Source of the DNA: Sphaerisporangium siamense
Lineage (GTDB): Bacteria; Actinomycetota; Actinomycetes; Streptosporangiales; Streptosporangiaceae
NCBI RefSeq assembly: GCF_014205275.1
Contig: NZ_JACHND010000001.1
Span: forward strand, 62,001-126,000
Length of the DNA: 64,000 bases
Reading direction: 5' to 3'
The translations under genes and the position numbers were made by a program. Under the pieces are notes generated by a model, which was not told the origin of the DNA, did no database searches, and worked only from the letters and a program-made list of their open reading frames with translations. This document shows, piece after piece, positions 44,244 through 57,049 of this stretch. Each line of letters starts with the position of its first letter. The first letter of the stretch is position 1.

Positions 44244-45743
44244 TCAGGTCCACATCGGCGGACGCGTGGTGTCGAGGCTGGCGTGGACGACTTTGGTCGC
44301 GGTGTACTCAAGGAGGGTCGCGGTGGCCCCCTCGCGGCCGAAGCCGCTCGCCTTGACGCCGCCCTGCGGCTGGCCGAGCGGCGTCGCGAACCAGGTGTTG
44401 ACCCAGACCATCCCGGAGTCGAGACGGTCGGCGAGCCGGTACGCCTGGGCGAGGTCGGCGCTCCACACCCCGTTGGCCAGCCCGAACGCGACCCGGTTGA
44501 CCCGTTCGACCACCTCGTCCTCGGACGTCCACGCCTCGACGGTGAGGACGGGACCGAAGAACTCCTCGCACGAGGCGCTGGTCGCGCCGTCGGGCGAGGC
44601 CAGGACGGTGGGCCGGTAGTAGCTGCCCCCGGCCAGCTCGCCCGGCATCTCCGGCACACGGCCGCCGGCCCGGAGTTCCGCTCCCTCCGACAGCGCGGTC
44701 CGCACCCGTGCGGCGACCAGGTCGTGGTGCCGCGCCGTCACCAGCGGGCCGAGCTGCGTCGCCGGGTCGAGGGCGTCACCCACGACGATCGCCTCGGCGC
44801 GTGCGGTGATCCGTTCGAGCAGCTCGTCGTACCGGTCACGGTGCACCATGAGCCGCGAGGAGGCGAAGCACACCTCGCCGTTCGCGGCGAATATGCCGGT
44901 GAGCACGTCCTCGGTCACGGTGTCCAGGTCGGCGTCCGGGCACACCACCATGGCGCCCTTCCCGCCCAGTTCCATGAGGGCCGGAACCAGCCGGTCCGAC
45001 ACGTCGCCGAGGATGCGGCGCCCGGTCTCGGTGCCCCCGGTGAAGCTCACCTTGGCCACGCCCGGGTGCGACACCAACGCCCGCCCCGCGTCGTGGCCGA
45101 ACCCGGTCACGACGTTGACGACGCCGGGCGGGAACAGGTCCTGCACCAGCCGCACGAACTCCACCGTGCTGACCGAGGCGAGCTCGGACGGCTTCACCAC
45201 GACGGTGTTACCCGCCGCCAGCGCGGGCGCCAGCTTGTGCGCGACCGAGATCAGCGGCGAGTTCCACGGAACGATCGCCGCGACGACACCCACCGGCCGC
45301 TGCGTGGTGGACACGTGAGCACCGGGCCCACAAGGAATGGTCCGCCCGTGCAGATCCCGGACAACACCGGAGAAGAACCGAAAGATCTCCGCCGCCGTCG
45401 GCACGTCGATCAGCCCCGCCTCGCGGATGGCCCGCCCGTTCTCCGTCGCGAGCAGAGCCGGCCACCGCCCCGCGTCCTGCGTCAACCGCTCGGCGACAGC
45501 CCACAGCAACGCCTGCCGAGTATCGAGCGAACTCTTCCGCCACGTCTCGAACGCCCTCCGCGCCGCCACGACCGCCCGATCCACGTCCCCGGCCGTCCCC
45601 GCCGCCACCTGCGCCCAGACCCGCCCGGTACTGGGCTCGACGGCGGGAAACGACTGGCCGGCCTGAACTTCCCGGCCGCCGATCAGCAGGGGCTGCGGCT
45701 CCGTCAGCGTCAGCCGCTGTGTCACGGCTTCGGTGGCGGTCAC
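44244..45743 (-). CDS. NAD(P)-dependent aldehyde dehydrogenase
   Basis: This standard-length (499 aa) ALDH has IVPWNSPLISVAHKLAPALA, NTVVVKPSELASVSTVEFVR, the dinucleotide loop SFTGGTETGRR, general-base Glu258 in MELGGKG and nucleophile Cys292 in ANGEVCFASSR. It ends SGMVWVNTW and PQGGVKASGFGREG. It oxidises an aldehyde to an acid, fitting a lower step of aromatic or side-chain catabolism. The start is GTG 45743, one nucleotide after the SnoaL-like stop, and a 40-nt gap separates it from the monooxygenase gene. The substrate could be a hydroxymuconic-semialdehyde-type compound, but the sequence does not prove it. Confidence 0.93.
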   Translation of the reverse strand: MTATEAVTQRLTLTEPQPLLIGGREVQAGQSFPAVEPSTGRVWAQVAAGTAGDVDRAVVAARRAFETWRKSSLDTRQALLWAVAERLTQDAGRWPALLATENGRAIREAGLIDVPTAAEIFRFFSGVVRDLHGRTIPCGPGAHVSTTQRPVGVVAAIVPWNSPLISVAHKLAPALAAGNTVVVKPSELASVSTVEFVRLVQDLFPPGVVNVVTGFGHDAGRALVSHPGVAKVSFTGGTETGRRILGDVSDRLVPALMELGGKGAMVVCPDADLDTVTEDVLTGIFAANGEVCFASSRLMVHRDRYDELLERITARAEAIVVGDALDPATQLGPLVTARHHDLVAARVRTALSEGAELRAGGRVPEMPGELAGGSYYRPTVLASPDGATSASCEEFFGPVLTVEAWTSEDEVVERVNRVAFGLANGVWSADLAQAYRLADRLDSGMVWVNTWFATPLGQPQGGVKASGFGREGATATLLEYTATKVVHASLDTTRPPMWT

Positions 45744-45744
45744 G

Positions 45745-46137
45745 TCAGAAGCCGATGTGCTGGGAGTGGAACGGGTTGTCGATGCGGATACGCCACGTAC
45801 CGTCGGCCTGACGACAGAAGACGTTGCTGTCCACGGCCCCCATCTCGACCGTCTGCCCGTCCGCCCCGGTCCCGACCAAATGCCACTTGAGCGCGACCAG
45901 CACGACGTCCCCCGCTTCGACCCGGTGCAGCTCCTCGATCGTCAGATGAGGCTTGGTGTCGATGAACTGCTGCAGCGCCCCCCGCAGCCCGCCCAGCCCA
46001 CGAACAGGCTCGGTCCCCGGCGCGGTCTGAAAGACGGTGTCCTCGTCCCAGCAGGACATCGCCAGATCAAGATCTCCGGCGTTCATCGCCTCAACGAACA
46101 GCTCATTGAGCTCGGTAACGCTATTGCGCGAACCCAT
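45745..46137 (-). CDS. SnoaL/NTF2-like protein
   Basis: The 130-residue cone-shaped alpha+beta protein begins VTELNELFVEAMNAGDLDLA, contains MSCWDEDTVFQTAPGTEPVR and ALQQFIDTKPHLTIEELHRV, and ends DGTWRIRIDNPFHSQHIGF. Family members are ketosteroid-isomerase-like enzymes, ring-hydroxylation subunits or binding proteins. It heads the ALDH-monooxygenase-reductase operon, so it may bind or isomerise a pathway intermediate. The upstream sequence GGAGGAGCGACC gives a strong ribosome site. No definite catalytic residue is assigned. Confidence 0.82.
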   Translation of the reverse strand: MGSRNSVTELNELFVEAMNAGDLDLAMSCWDEDTVFQTAPGTEPVRGLGGLRGALQQFIDTKPHLTIEELHRVEAGDVVLVALKWHLVGTGADGQTVEMGAVDSNVFCRQADGTWRIRIDNPFHSQHIGF

Positions 46138-46341
46138 GGTCGCTCCTCCCGGAAAGGGCCTGAATGCCCTTCACCGTAGGATTCGCCCACAGACCCCCAC
46201 ATCCCACCAAAACGGTGTCCCACCCCCATCCCCCACCCAGGGGATGCCGATCGCCTCTCCGCCCTACGACACCCAGGTCACTGCGGTCTCACTCGGAGCA
46301 CAGGTGGTCCGGAAGGCCTTGACGGGGCAGGTCTCGTCCGT

Positions 46342-46440
46342 TTGACATCCTCTCCGCCCTACAAGACGGGGATTTCCTGTACGCCGGCCGTGCGGCTTCG
46401 GGGGGTTCACTACTCCGCCGCGCGATGGCGGAGCAGTACT
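46342..46440 (-). mobile_element. IS200/IS605-type end relic
   Basis: TTGACATCCTCTCCGCCCTA followed by CAAGACGGGGATTTCC is the characteristic right-end motif downstream of tnpB genes (here read on the minus strand). It has the hairpin CCGTC-TTGTAG-GGCGG, which in active elements forms part of the guide-RNA scaffold. About 60 nt of decayed TnpB-tail-like coding sequence remain above it. No transposase gene is left. The match is by memory of the element class, not by search. Confidence 0.55.
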
Positions 46441-46460
46441 CAGCCAATGAGCAGTTCCGG

Positions 46461-46546
46461 CCACGCCATCTCCGGCCCTGCGGCCCTTGACCTCGGGGTC
46501 GAAGGGGCGGACCTCTGGGAAAACCGTCCGGAGCGGAGGGCATTTT
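46461..46546 (+). repeat. Dispersed GC-rich repeat, copy C
   Basis: The core GAAGGGGCGGACCTCTGGGA (46501-46520) differs from copies A and B at two positions. The following GGGAAAACCGTCCGGAGCGG is identical to B. The upstream arm ATCTCCGGCCCTGCGGCCCT matches B with few changes. The tail is shortened (GGAGGGCATTTTTC). Confidence 0.78.
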
Positions 46547-46624
46547 TCACGTACAACGCCCGTATCCGGCCCCTCATAGGACAGGTCCTCACGGAGAGGG
46601 CACTGGAGAGCGGCGCGGGGCCCT

Positions 46625-46672
46625 GGAGAGCCAACAAGGGAATCGGACCCCTGACCTACGGTTCACAAGCCG
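46625..46672 (-). other. tRNA 3'-half remnant
   Basis: On the minus strand, CGGCTTGTGAACCGTAGGTC followed by AGGGGTCCGATTCCCTTG and TTGGCTC has the order of an anticodon loop (TTGTGA, TGT anticodon-like), variable loop, T-arm (AGGGG-TCCGATT-CCCTT) and acceptor stem. The T-loop has C for the second T, the anticodon stem is broken, and no D-arm or 5' acceptor half is present. It is not a functional tRNA. A tRNA-Thr-like attachment-site scar is the preferred reading. Confidence 0.55.
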
Positions 46673-47120
46673 GAAGAAGATCGTCTCTTGACGTCTACCG
46701 CCGGACATACAGACGCACGAGACTCTACTCAGACAGCAGCCGGCGTTACTGGATGACAAGGGGACCCGTACCGCAGGACCGTCAGGTCCGAGGAACGGAA
46801 GCCCGCGACACCCCAAAGAGCACCGCTTTAGGAGTATGCGGCTTGAACGACCCTGATATGTGGTATGAGCTGCACGAACGCGACGCGCTGTGTGCATCCT
46901 TTACAAGATCATATTGCACATGTCCACTACCGGTCACGGTCAGCCACCACGTCATTCGTGGCCTTCTACGCCCCAGTTACGCAAGCCGCGACTTCGCTCA
47001 GAGAACCCTCGGGTCTCCGGCACCTCCGGCGCCAGGATCTGAGTCGAGCAGTGGTGTGCTCACTCTCCGACCGCAGGAGGGTGGACTCCCCGCATGCGAG
47101 GATCACTCTAAGCTGGGCAC

Positions 47121-48206
47121 ATGGCGCCACAGAGATTGCAGTCGATCAGGATCAAGGGATACTCCTCGATCCGCTCCACCAAGGTGGAGTTGCGTGATCT
47201 CAATGTTCTGATCGGTGCCAACGGTGCAGGCAAGAGCAACTTCATCTCCGTCCTTGCCCTGCTGGGCCGGATCGTCGACGAAGAGCTGAACCTGTTCGTC
47301 GGCCAGGCGGGGGGGGCCTCCGCCCTGCTCTATCGCGGAGGCGAGAGCGTCCCAGAGATCGCCCTGCGCCTGGAATTCGCGTTCGGCGAGTACTGGGCCA
47401 GGCTCATACCGGCAGCTCGCGATGAGCTGATCTTCGGCAATGAAGGTATCGAGTTGCGTGGCGAACGACATGTCCTAGGACGGGGCCATCGAGAGACCCG
47501 CCTCTTGGATGAGATCGATGAGCGAGACTTGTCATCCGTCGCCAGGCATGTAGTTGACACGCTTCGGGGCTGTCGCGTCTTCCATTTCCACGACACCAGC
47601 GCGAACGCCCCCGTCAAACAGACAGGGTTCGCCTCCGACAACATCGCACTGCACCCAGATGCCCGAAACCTGGCCGCCATCCTGCTTCGCCTTCAGCAGG
47701 AAGACCACGCCGCATACAGAAGAATCGTCCGAACGATCCAGCAGGTCGCGCCGTTCTTCAGGGATTTCGTGCTCATCGAGGAGAACGGCCGGCTCCGACT
47801 ACGGTGGCAGCAAGAGGCCTCGGACGTCGTCTTCCCCGCAGACGCGCTGTCGGACGGAACGCTCCGCTTCATCTGCCTCACCACCTTGCTGAGCTTGCCC
47901 GACCTTCCCAACCTTGTCGTGCTGGACGAACCGGAGCTCGGTCTGCACCCCTATGCCATCATCCAACTGGCCGACATGCTGCGCGCCGCGAGCAGCGCCA
48001 GCCAGGTCCTAATCGCCACCCAGTCGGTGACGCTCATGAACCAGTTCGAGGTAGACGATCTCATCGTCGTCGAGCGCGATAGGGGAGCGTCGGTCTTCAA
48101 TCGCCTTGACCCCGCAGTGCTAACCGACTGGCTGGCGGAGTACTCCTTGGGTGAGTTGTGGGAGAAGAATCTGCTCGGTGGCAGGCCGCAGGCCGAGCCG
48201 CGGTGA
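47121..48206 (+). CDS. AAA_21/OLD-like ABC-type ATPase of a predicted defence pair
   Basis: This 361-residue RecF/SMC-like ATPase has N-terminal LQSIRIKGYSSIRSTKVELR, Walker A GANGAGKSN (32-40), signature LSDGT (243-247), Walker B LVVLDEPELGLHP around 265-277, and the switch LIATQS (297-302). It has no nuclease domain of its own. The next gene overlaps it by 4 nt and encodes a DUF4276 protein, a pairing that mirrors ATPase/TOPRIM defence modules such as OLD, PARIS and AbiL-type systems. Codon usage is less GC-biased than in neighbouring genes, suggesting transfer. It probably acts as an ATP-gated sensor for the partner. Antiphage activity is inferred. Confidence 0.85.
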   Translation: MAPQRLQSIRIKGYSSIRSTKVELRDLNVLIGANGAGKSNFISVLALLGRIVDEELNLFVGQAGGASALLYRGGESVPEIALRLEFAFGEYWARLIPAARDELIFGNEGIELRGERHVLGRGHRETRLLDEIDERDLSSVARHVVDTLRGCRVFHFHDTSANAPVKQTGFASDNIALHPDARNLAAILLRLQQEDHAAYRRIVRTIQQVAPFFRDFVLIEENGRLRLRWQQEASDVVFPADALSDGTLRFICLTTLLSLPDLPNLVVLDEPELGLHPYAIIQLADMLRAASSASQVLIATQSVTLMNQFEVDDLIVVERDRGASVFNRLDPAVLTDWLAEYSLGELWEKNLLGGRPQAEPR

Positions 48207-48883
48207 CGGGAATGCGCCGACTGCACATCCTGTGCGAGGGCCAGACCGAGGAGACCGTGGTACGCGAAGTCATCGAGCCCTACCTGCTCAGCTTCGATGT
48301 CTACGTCACTTGGTCCATCTTTACAACCAAACGTCCCGCAGCTGGCCCTTCCCACAGGGGAGGACTGTCCACGTGGGGCAGACTCGCCTCAGAGATCCGC
48401 CTGCTCCTGGGCGATTCCTCTATCACCATCCTGACAACCATGCTGGACTACTACGGGCTCCCAGCCGAGGTGCCCGGCATGGCGACACGCCCCTCCAGTT
48501 CGCCACATGACCGTGTGGCTCACGTCGAGCGTGCTATGGCCGATGCCATTAACGACCCTCGCTTCCTGCCGCACCTGGTACTCCACGAATTGGAGGCGTG
48601 GGTCCTGCTGGGCCACGAGGCACTCGGCGAACTCACCGGCAATGACGCACTCGCCCAGGCCGTCCAAGCGATTGTGGCGCAAGCCCAAGGTGCCGAACTG
48701 GTCAACGACGGGGTCAGCACAGCCCCCTCCAAGCGTCTAATGCGTCTATATCCGCGGTACCGCAAGACCTCCGACGGCCCACTCGTCATAGCCGAGATCG
48801 GCATCGACGCCATCAGGAGTGCCTGCCCTCACGCGGACGCCTGGTTCTCTGCGGTGAATACCGCACTTAAGCAAGAATCCTGA
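48203..48883 (+). CDS. DUF4276 protein (predicted TOPRIM-like effector)
   Basis: GTG 48203 (overlapping the ATPase stop, GTGA) or ATG 48212 is the start; 226 residues from the former. The N-terminus MRRLHILCEGQTEETVVREV, with a conserved EGQTE acid motif, then TTMLDYYGLPAEVPGM with a DYYG acid motif, and FLPHLVLHELEAWVL are DUF4276 hallmarks. The acidic pattern is consistent with a metal-binding TOPRIM-like nuclease fold, but the biochemical role is not established. It is paired with the AAA ATPase gene. The nearest sequence downstream is a scar region. The coupled genes are likely one functional unit. Confidence 0.85.
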   Translation: MTGMRRLHILCEGQTEETVVREVIEPYLLSFDVYVTWSIFTTKRPAAGPSHRGGLSTWGRLASEIRLLLGDSSITILTTMLDYYGLPAEVPGMATRPSSSPHDRVAHVERAMADAINDPRFLPHLVLHELEAWVLLGHEALGELTGNDALAQAVQAIVAQAQGAELVNDGVSTAPSKRLMRLYPRYRKTSDGPLVIAEIGIDAIRSACPHADAWFSAVNTALKQES

Positions 48884-49345
48884 CACGAACCGGATCTGGT
48901 TGCTGTGGCTCTACCAGGATTCCCGGCGCGGTTCACAGGTCCTTCCACGCTTCGTTGATGAGGCCGGCCACCTCGCCGGTGAGGGCGGGTGAGGGTCCCG
49001 CTTGACGCTGAGGGCGTCTCGGGTTCCAGGGGGCAACATGCGACTCCGTTGGGGCCGTCGGGGACGATCAGACCGCTCCCAACCACTGCCTCGGCGCGCT
49101 TTGCGTCCTGGCGAGCCGTCTCGGCCTGCACGGGAACTCCGGGGCTTCCGTGGGAGAACGTTGATCTAGAGGCCGACCCTTGAGGTGATCCAAACACTCC
49201 GGCCGGTCGGCGTTCCGCTCCAGCGCTTCGCCCAGATGGGGACTAGAGATCGTCTACCCGACCCTCGCCCTACGCCGAGGGGTTTTCCTGTTCAGGACAC
49301 CAAAGCGCTTTGCGATGACCCCGAACAGAGCGGACGAGGGAGTAG
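48884..49345. other. Intergenic scar between defence pair and repeat D
   Basis: This 462-nt stretch holds no intact gene. On the minus strand, a short open segment at 48933-48985 ends ALTGEVAGLINEAWKDL-stop and looks like the C-terminus of a lost protein. I could not identify it. The rest shows nothing recognisable. Confidence 0.5.
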
Positions 49346-49446
49346 TCGGCGATCGCATGCCTTCTCGGGCACTGCGGTCGTGCGCCTCGGGGTTGAAGGG
49401 GCGGAGCCCCTGGGAAAGGCAGCCCTGAGCGGAGCGAAGGACCATT
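49346..49446 (+). repeat. Dispersed GC-rich repeat, copy D
   Basis: The core GAAGGGGCGGAGCCCCTGGG begins at 49395, one base longer than copies A and B, and is followed by a GAGCGGAGCGAAGGACCATT tail. The upstream arm GATCGCATGCCTTCTCGGGC resembles the arm of copy B. It lies downstream of the NRPS terminator on the opposite strand. Confidence 0.75.
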
Positions 49447-49470
49447 TCCGGTCGGCGACTGGAAGCAGGA

Positions 49471-49499
49471 AGGCCCCCGGCGCAGAGCGCTAGGGGCCT
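49471..49499 (-). terminator. Terminator of the NRPS operon
   Basis: AGGCCCC ... GGGGCCT (7 bp) encloses an inner GCGC-AGA-GCGC stem. It lies 60 nt past the stop of the minus-strand NRPS-MFS gene. On that strand it is followed by TTCCTGCTT. Confidence 0.75.
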
Positions 49500-49507
49500 G
49501 GTGGGGG

Positions 49508-49540
49508 TCCGACGAGGGGAAGTGAACCCCTGACCGGCCG
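49508..49540 (-). other. tRNA T-arm-like remnant
   Basis: On the minus strand, GGTCAGGGGTTCACTTCCCC then TCGTCGGACC matches a T-arm (AGGGG-TTCACTT-CCCCT, perfect 5-bp stem, 7-nt loop) plus acceptor-like bases. The same GGTCAGGGG lead-in occurs in the remnant at 46.6 kb. No anticodon arm is seen. It sits between the NRPS stop and its terminator. Confidence 0.4.
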
Positions 49541-49558
49541 TGTGCCGCCAGCGGGCGG

Positions 49559-54966
<5,408 letters not shown>

Positions 54967-54967
<1 letters not shown>

Positions 54968-56073
54968 CAGGTGAGCCTTTCGACGACGTCTTTGAGCGCG
55001 TTCAGGAAGAGGGCGGCGTCCCTGCCGTTGATCAGGCGGTGGTCGTAGGCCAGTCCGATGTCCGCGAGGGTTCCGTCACGCGGCCCGGCGACCGCGAGCG
55101 CGCAGACGGTGCCGGGGAAGACGAACGGGATCGCCAGGACGACCCCGTGCTCGGTGTGCAGGGTGACGACGAAGTTGGCGCCGGACAGGTCGCTCTCCTT
55201 GAACTCGCCGGTGGCGGCGGCGAGCCGGTGCTTCATCAGGGTCGTCGCGATGTCCTTCGTCGTACGGTTCGCCGCGTCGTGGACGACGGGGACGTACAGC
55301 CCTTCGCCGACGTCGACGGTGACGCCGATGTGCGGAGCCTCGGACAGCAGCGCCCGTGTGCCGTCGACGGTGGCGAAGAACAGCGGGAATCGCTCGTGCA
55401 GGCCCGCGACGGCCTGGACGAACACCTCCGCGTACCCCACGGGGCGGCGGATCTCCCTCGTCGTGGCCCGCGCGTGTTCGATCGCCGGGCCGAGATCCAT
55501 GCGCACGACGGCGTACGCGGCGGGGATGGTCTGGTGGGACAGCTCGACGGACCTGGCCACGGCCCGCTGCACCCGCGAGATCGGGTGCTCGGCACGCCCG
55601 GCGGCGGGGGTCTCGCCGCTGGCGGCGTCCGGCGTGGCGCCGGCGGCGGCAGGCGCGGCGGCCAGGCGTTCGACGTCGGCCCGCCGGACGACGGGGACGC
55701 CGAGCGCCCTGACCCGTTCGGGGTCGATGCCGAGCTCGTCGATGAGCGCCTGCGCGGGGGCGGTGACGAGTGGCGCCGAGTCGCCGGCCATGTCCGGCTG
55801 CGCCGTGACCGGGGACGCCGGCTCGGGGCCGGAAGCTTCCGCTGCCTGCTCGATCGAGGCGATCACGTCGTCCGGGTGGCACCAGAGTCCCGGCCGCAGC
55901 CTGTGGCGCAGGACGCCGGAGGCGCCCGCGGTGAGCTCCTCGGCGGCCTTGGACGTCTCCACCAGCACGACCGCGTCGTCCTCTGCGACCCGCGCGCCGT
56001 CGGCGGCGAGCCACTCGACGAGGAGGTATTCGGTGTCGTTGTTGTTCAGCTTCGGCACGCGGAGCTCAGCCAC
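54967..56073 (-). CDS. Lipoyl E2 acyltransferase of a 2-oxoacid dehydrogenase complex
   Basis: The protein has 368 residues from GTG 56073. The N-terminal lipoyl domain has Lys42 in VETSKAAEE (the lipoylation site, ETDKA in most relatives). A Pro/Ala linker and a short peripheral-subunit-binding domain (ALIDELGIDPERVRALGVPV) follow. The catalytic chloramphenicol-acetyltransferase-like domain ends YDHRLINGRDAALF. There the canonical HxxxDG is HRLING: His345 is kept but Asp is Asn349. It takes the acyl group formed by E1 onto lipoate and transfers it to CoA or possibly a carrier protein. It overlaps the E1-beta gene by 8 nt and the NRPS gene by 1 nt. No E3 gene is in the operon, so chromosomal E3 must reoxidise lipoamide. 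Confidence 0.9.
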
Positions 56074-57049
56074 GGAGGGCCTCCCTGATCGTGCTGTGGA
56101 TCGTGGACTCGTTCACGAGGGCCGCCCGCTCCAGATGAGCCGCGGTGGGGATGACCCCGCCGAGGGAGTGGATCAACGTGACCGGCAGGGCCAGGCGCCC
56201 CCAGTGCCGTCGATGGAGGAGGTGGGCCACCTCGGCGCCCCACGTCCCCCCGGCGGTGCTCTCCTCGACGACGAACACCCGGCGTGCCGCGCGGACGTCC
56301 ACGTCGAAGACATCGGGCTGGTCGAACGGGTACAGCCTGGACGGCACCAGCAGCGTGCAGGTGATCTCCTCCTCGACCAGCAGCGAGCGCATCGCGGCCA
56401 GCGCCCGATGCGCCACCCCGCCGGGGGCGATGATCACGCAGTCGGGGGGGCCGTCGAGGGACACCCGGGCCACGCCGCCGGAGGTCTCCACGGAGAACGG
56501 CGGCTCCACGGCGCCCATCTGACGCGTGTAGAGCACCTTGTCCTCGAAGAACACGCACGGTTCCTCCCGGGCGAACATCTCCTCGAACACGGCCAGGTTG
56601 TCGTGGAACGGCGACAGCTCGTAGAGGGCCAGCCCGGGGATGCCGACGAAGTGCTTCTGCGGGCTCTGGCTGTGGGTCGGCCCGTAACCGCGCCCGCCGC
56701 CGACCGGGCAGCGTACGACCATGCGCATCGGCAGGCGGGAGCCGTACATGGAGACCGACTTCGACGCGAAGTTGAACAACTGGTCGAAGGCGAGCGCGGC
56801 GAAGTCGCCGAACATGATCTCGACGATCGCCAGGTCTCCCGACAGCGCGAGACCCGCGGCGACGCCGGTGATGGCGTTCTCGCTGATCGGGGTCGACAGG
56901 ACGCGGTCGGGGAAGTCCGTGGACAGTCCCCGGGTGATCTTGAAGGCGCCGCCGTACGGATCGACGACGTCCTCTCCCAGCACGTAGAGGTTCGGCTCCC
57001 GGGCGAGCAGGGCGGCCAGCGCCGCGTTCAGGTTCTCCGCGACCCTCAC
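56066..57049 (-). CDS. 2-Oxoacid dehydrogenase E1 beta subunit
   Basis: The start at GTG 57049 overlaps the E1-alpha stop (GTGA) and has GGGAGGGG directly upstream; the open frame beyond is antisense-like. The 327-residue protein has the transketolase pyrimidine domain: VAENLNAALAALLAREPNLY, VLGEDVVDPYGGAFKITRGL, STPISENAITGVAAGLALSG, and VGGGRGYGPTHSQSPQKHFV with the conserved His-rich loop. The C-terminal domain is VFVVEESTAGGTWGAEVAHL. It joins E1-alpha in an alpha2beta2 TPP enzyme that decarboxylates a 2-oxoacid and acylates the lipoyl E2. The pyruvate, acetoin or branched-chain substrate cannot be decided by eye. Confidence 0.92.
   Translation of the reverse strand: MRVAENLNAALAALLAREPNLYVLGEDVVDPYGGAFKITRGLSTDFPDRVLSTPISENAITGVAAGLALSGDLAIVEIMFGDFAALAFDQLFNFASKSVSMYGSRLPMRMVVRCPVGGGRGYGPTHSQSPQKHFVGIPGLALYELSPFHDNLAVFEEMFAREEPCVFFEDKVLYTRQMGAVEPPFSVETSGGVARVSLDGPPDCVIIAPGGVAHRALAAMRSLLVEEEITCTLLVPSRLYPFDQPDVFDVDVRAARRVFVVEESTAGGTWGAEVAHLLHRRHWGRLALPVTLIHSLGGVIPTAAHLERAALVNESTIHSTIREALRG

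Larger units (their letters stand above)
46138..47120. other. Intergenic scar region with IS, repeat and tRNA remnants
   Basis: This 983-nt stretch has no intact gene. In order it contains a CCTCTCCGCCCTAC partial copy (46254-46267), an IS200/IS605 right-end-like segment (46342-46376), repeat copy C (46461-46546), and a tRNA-3'-half remnant on the minus strand (46625-46672). From about 46680 to 47120 it is lower-GC sequence in which I see nothing identifiable except the promoter of the ATPase gene. Long open frames across it are composites of these pieces. Confidence 0.7.

Noticed and set aside
44204..44659. N-terminal extension of the acyl-CoA-dehydrogenase-fold protein
   Set aside because: Arg/Ser-rich shadow of the aldehyde dehydrogenase gene; ATG 44203 has a ribosome site and family-typical start.
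46625..46672. Functional tRNA gene
   Set aside because: No 5' half, broken anticodon stem and altered T-loop; treated as a remnant.
46342..47211. 289-residue plus-strand open frame
   Set aside because: Runs through an IS end, repeat C, a tRNA remnant and into the ATPase gene; composite with no protein-like features.
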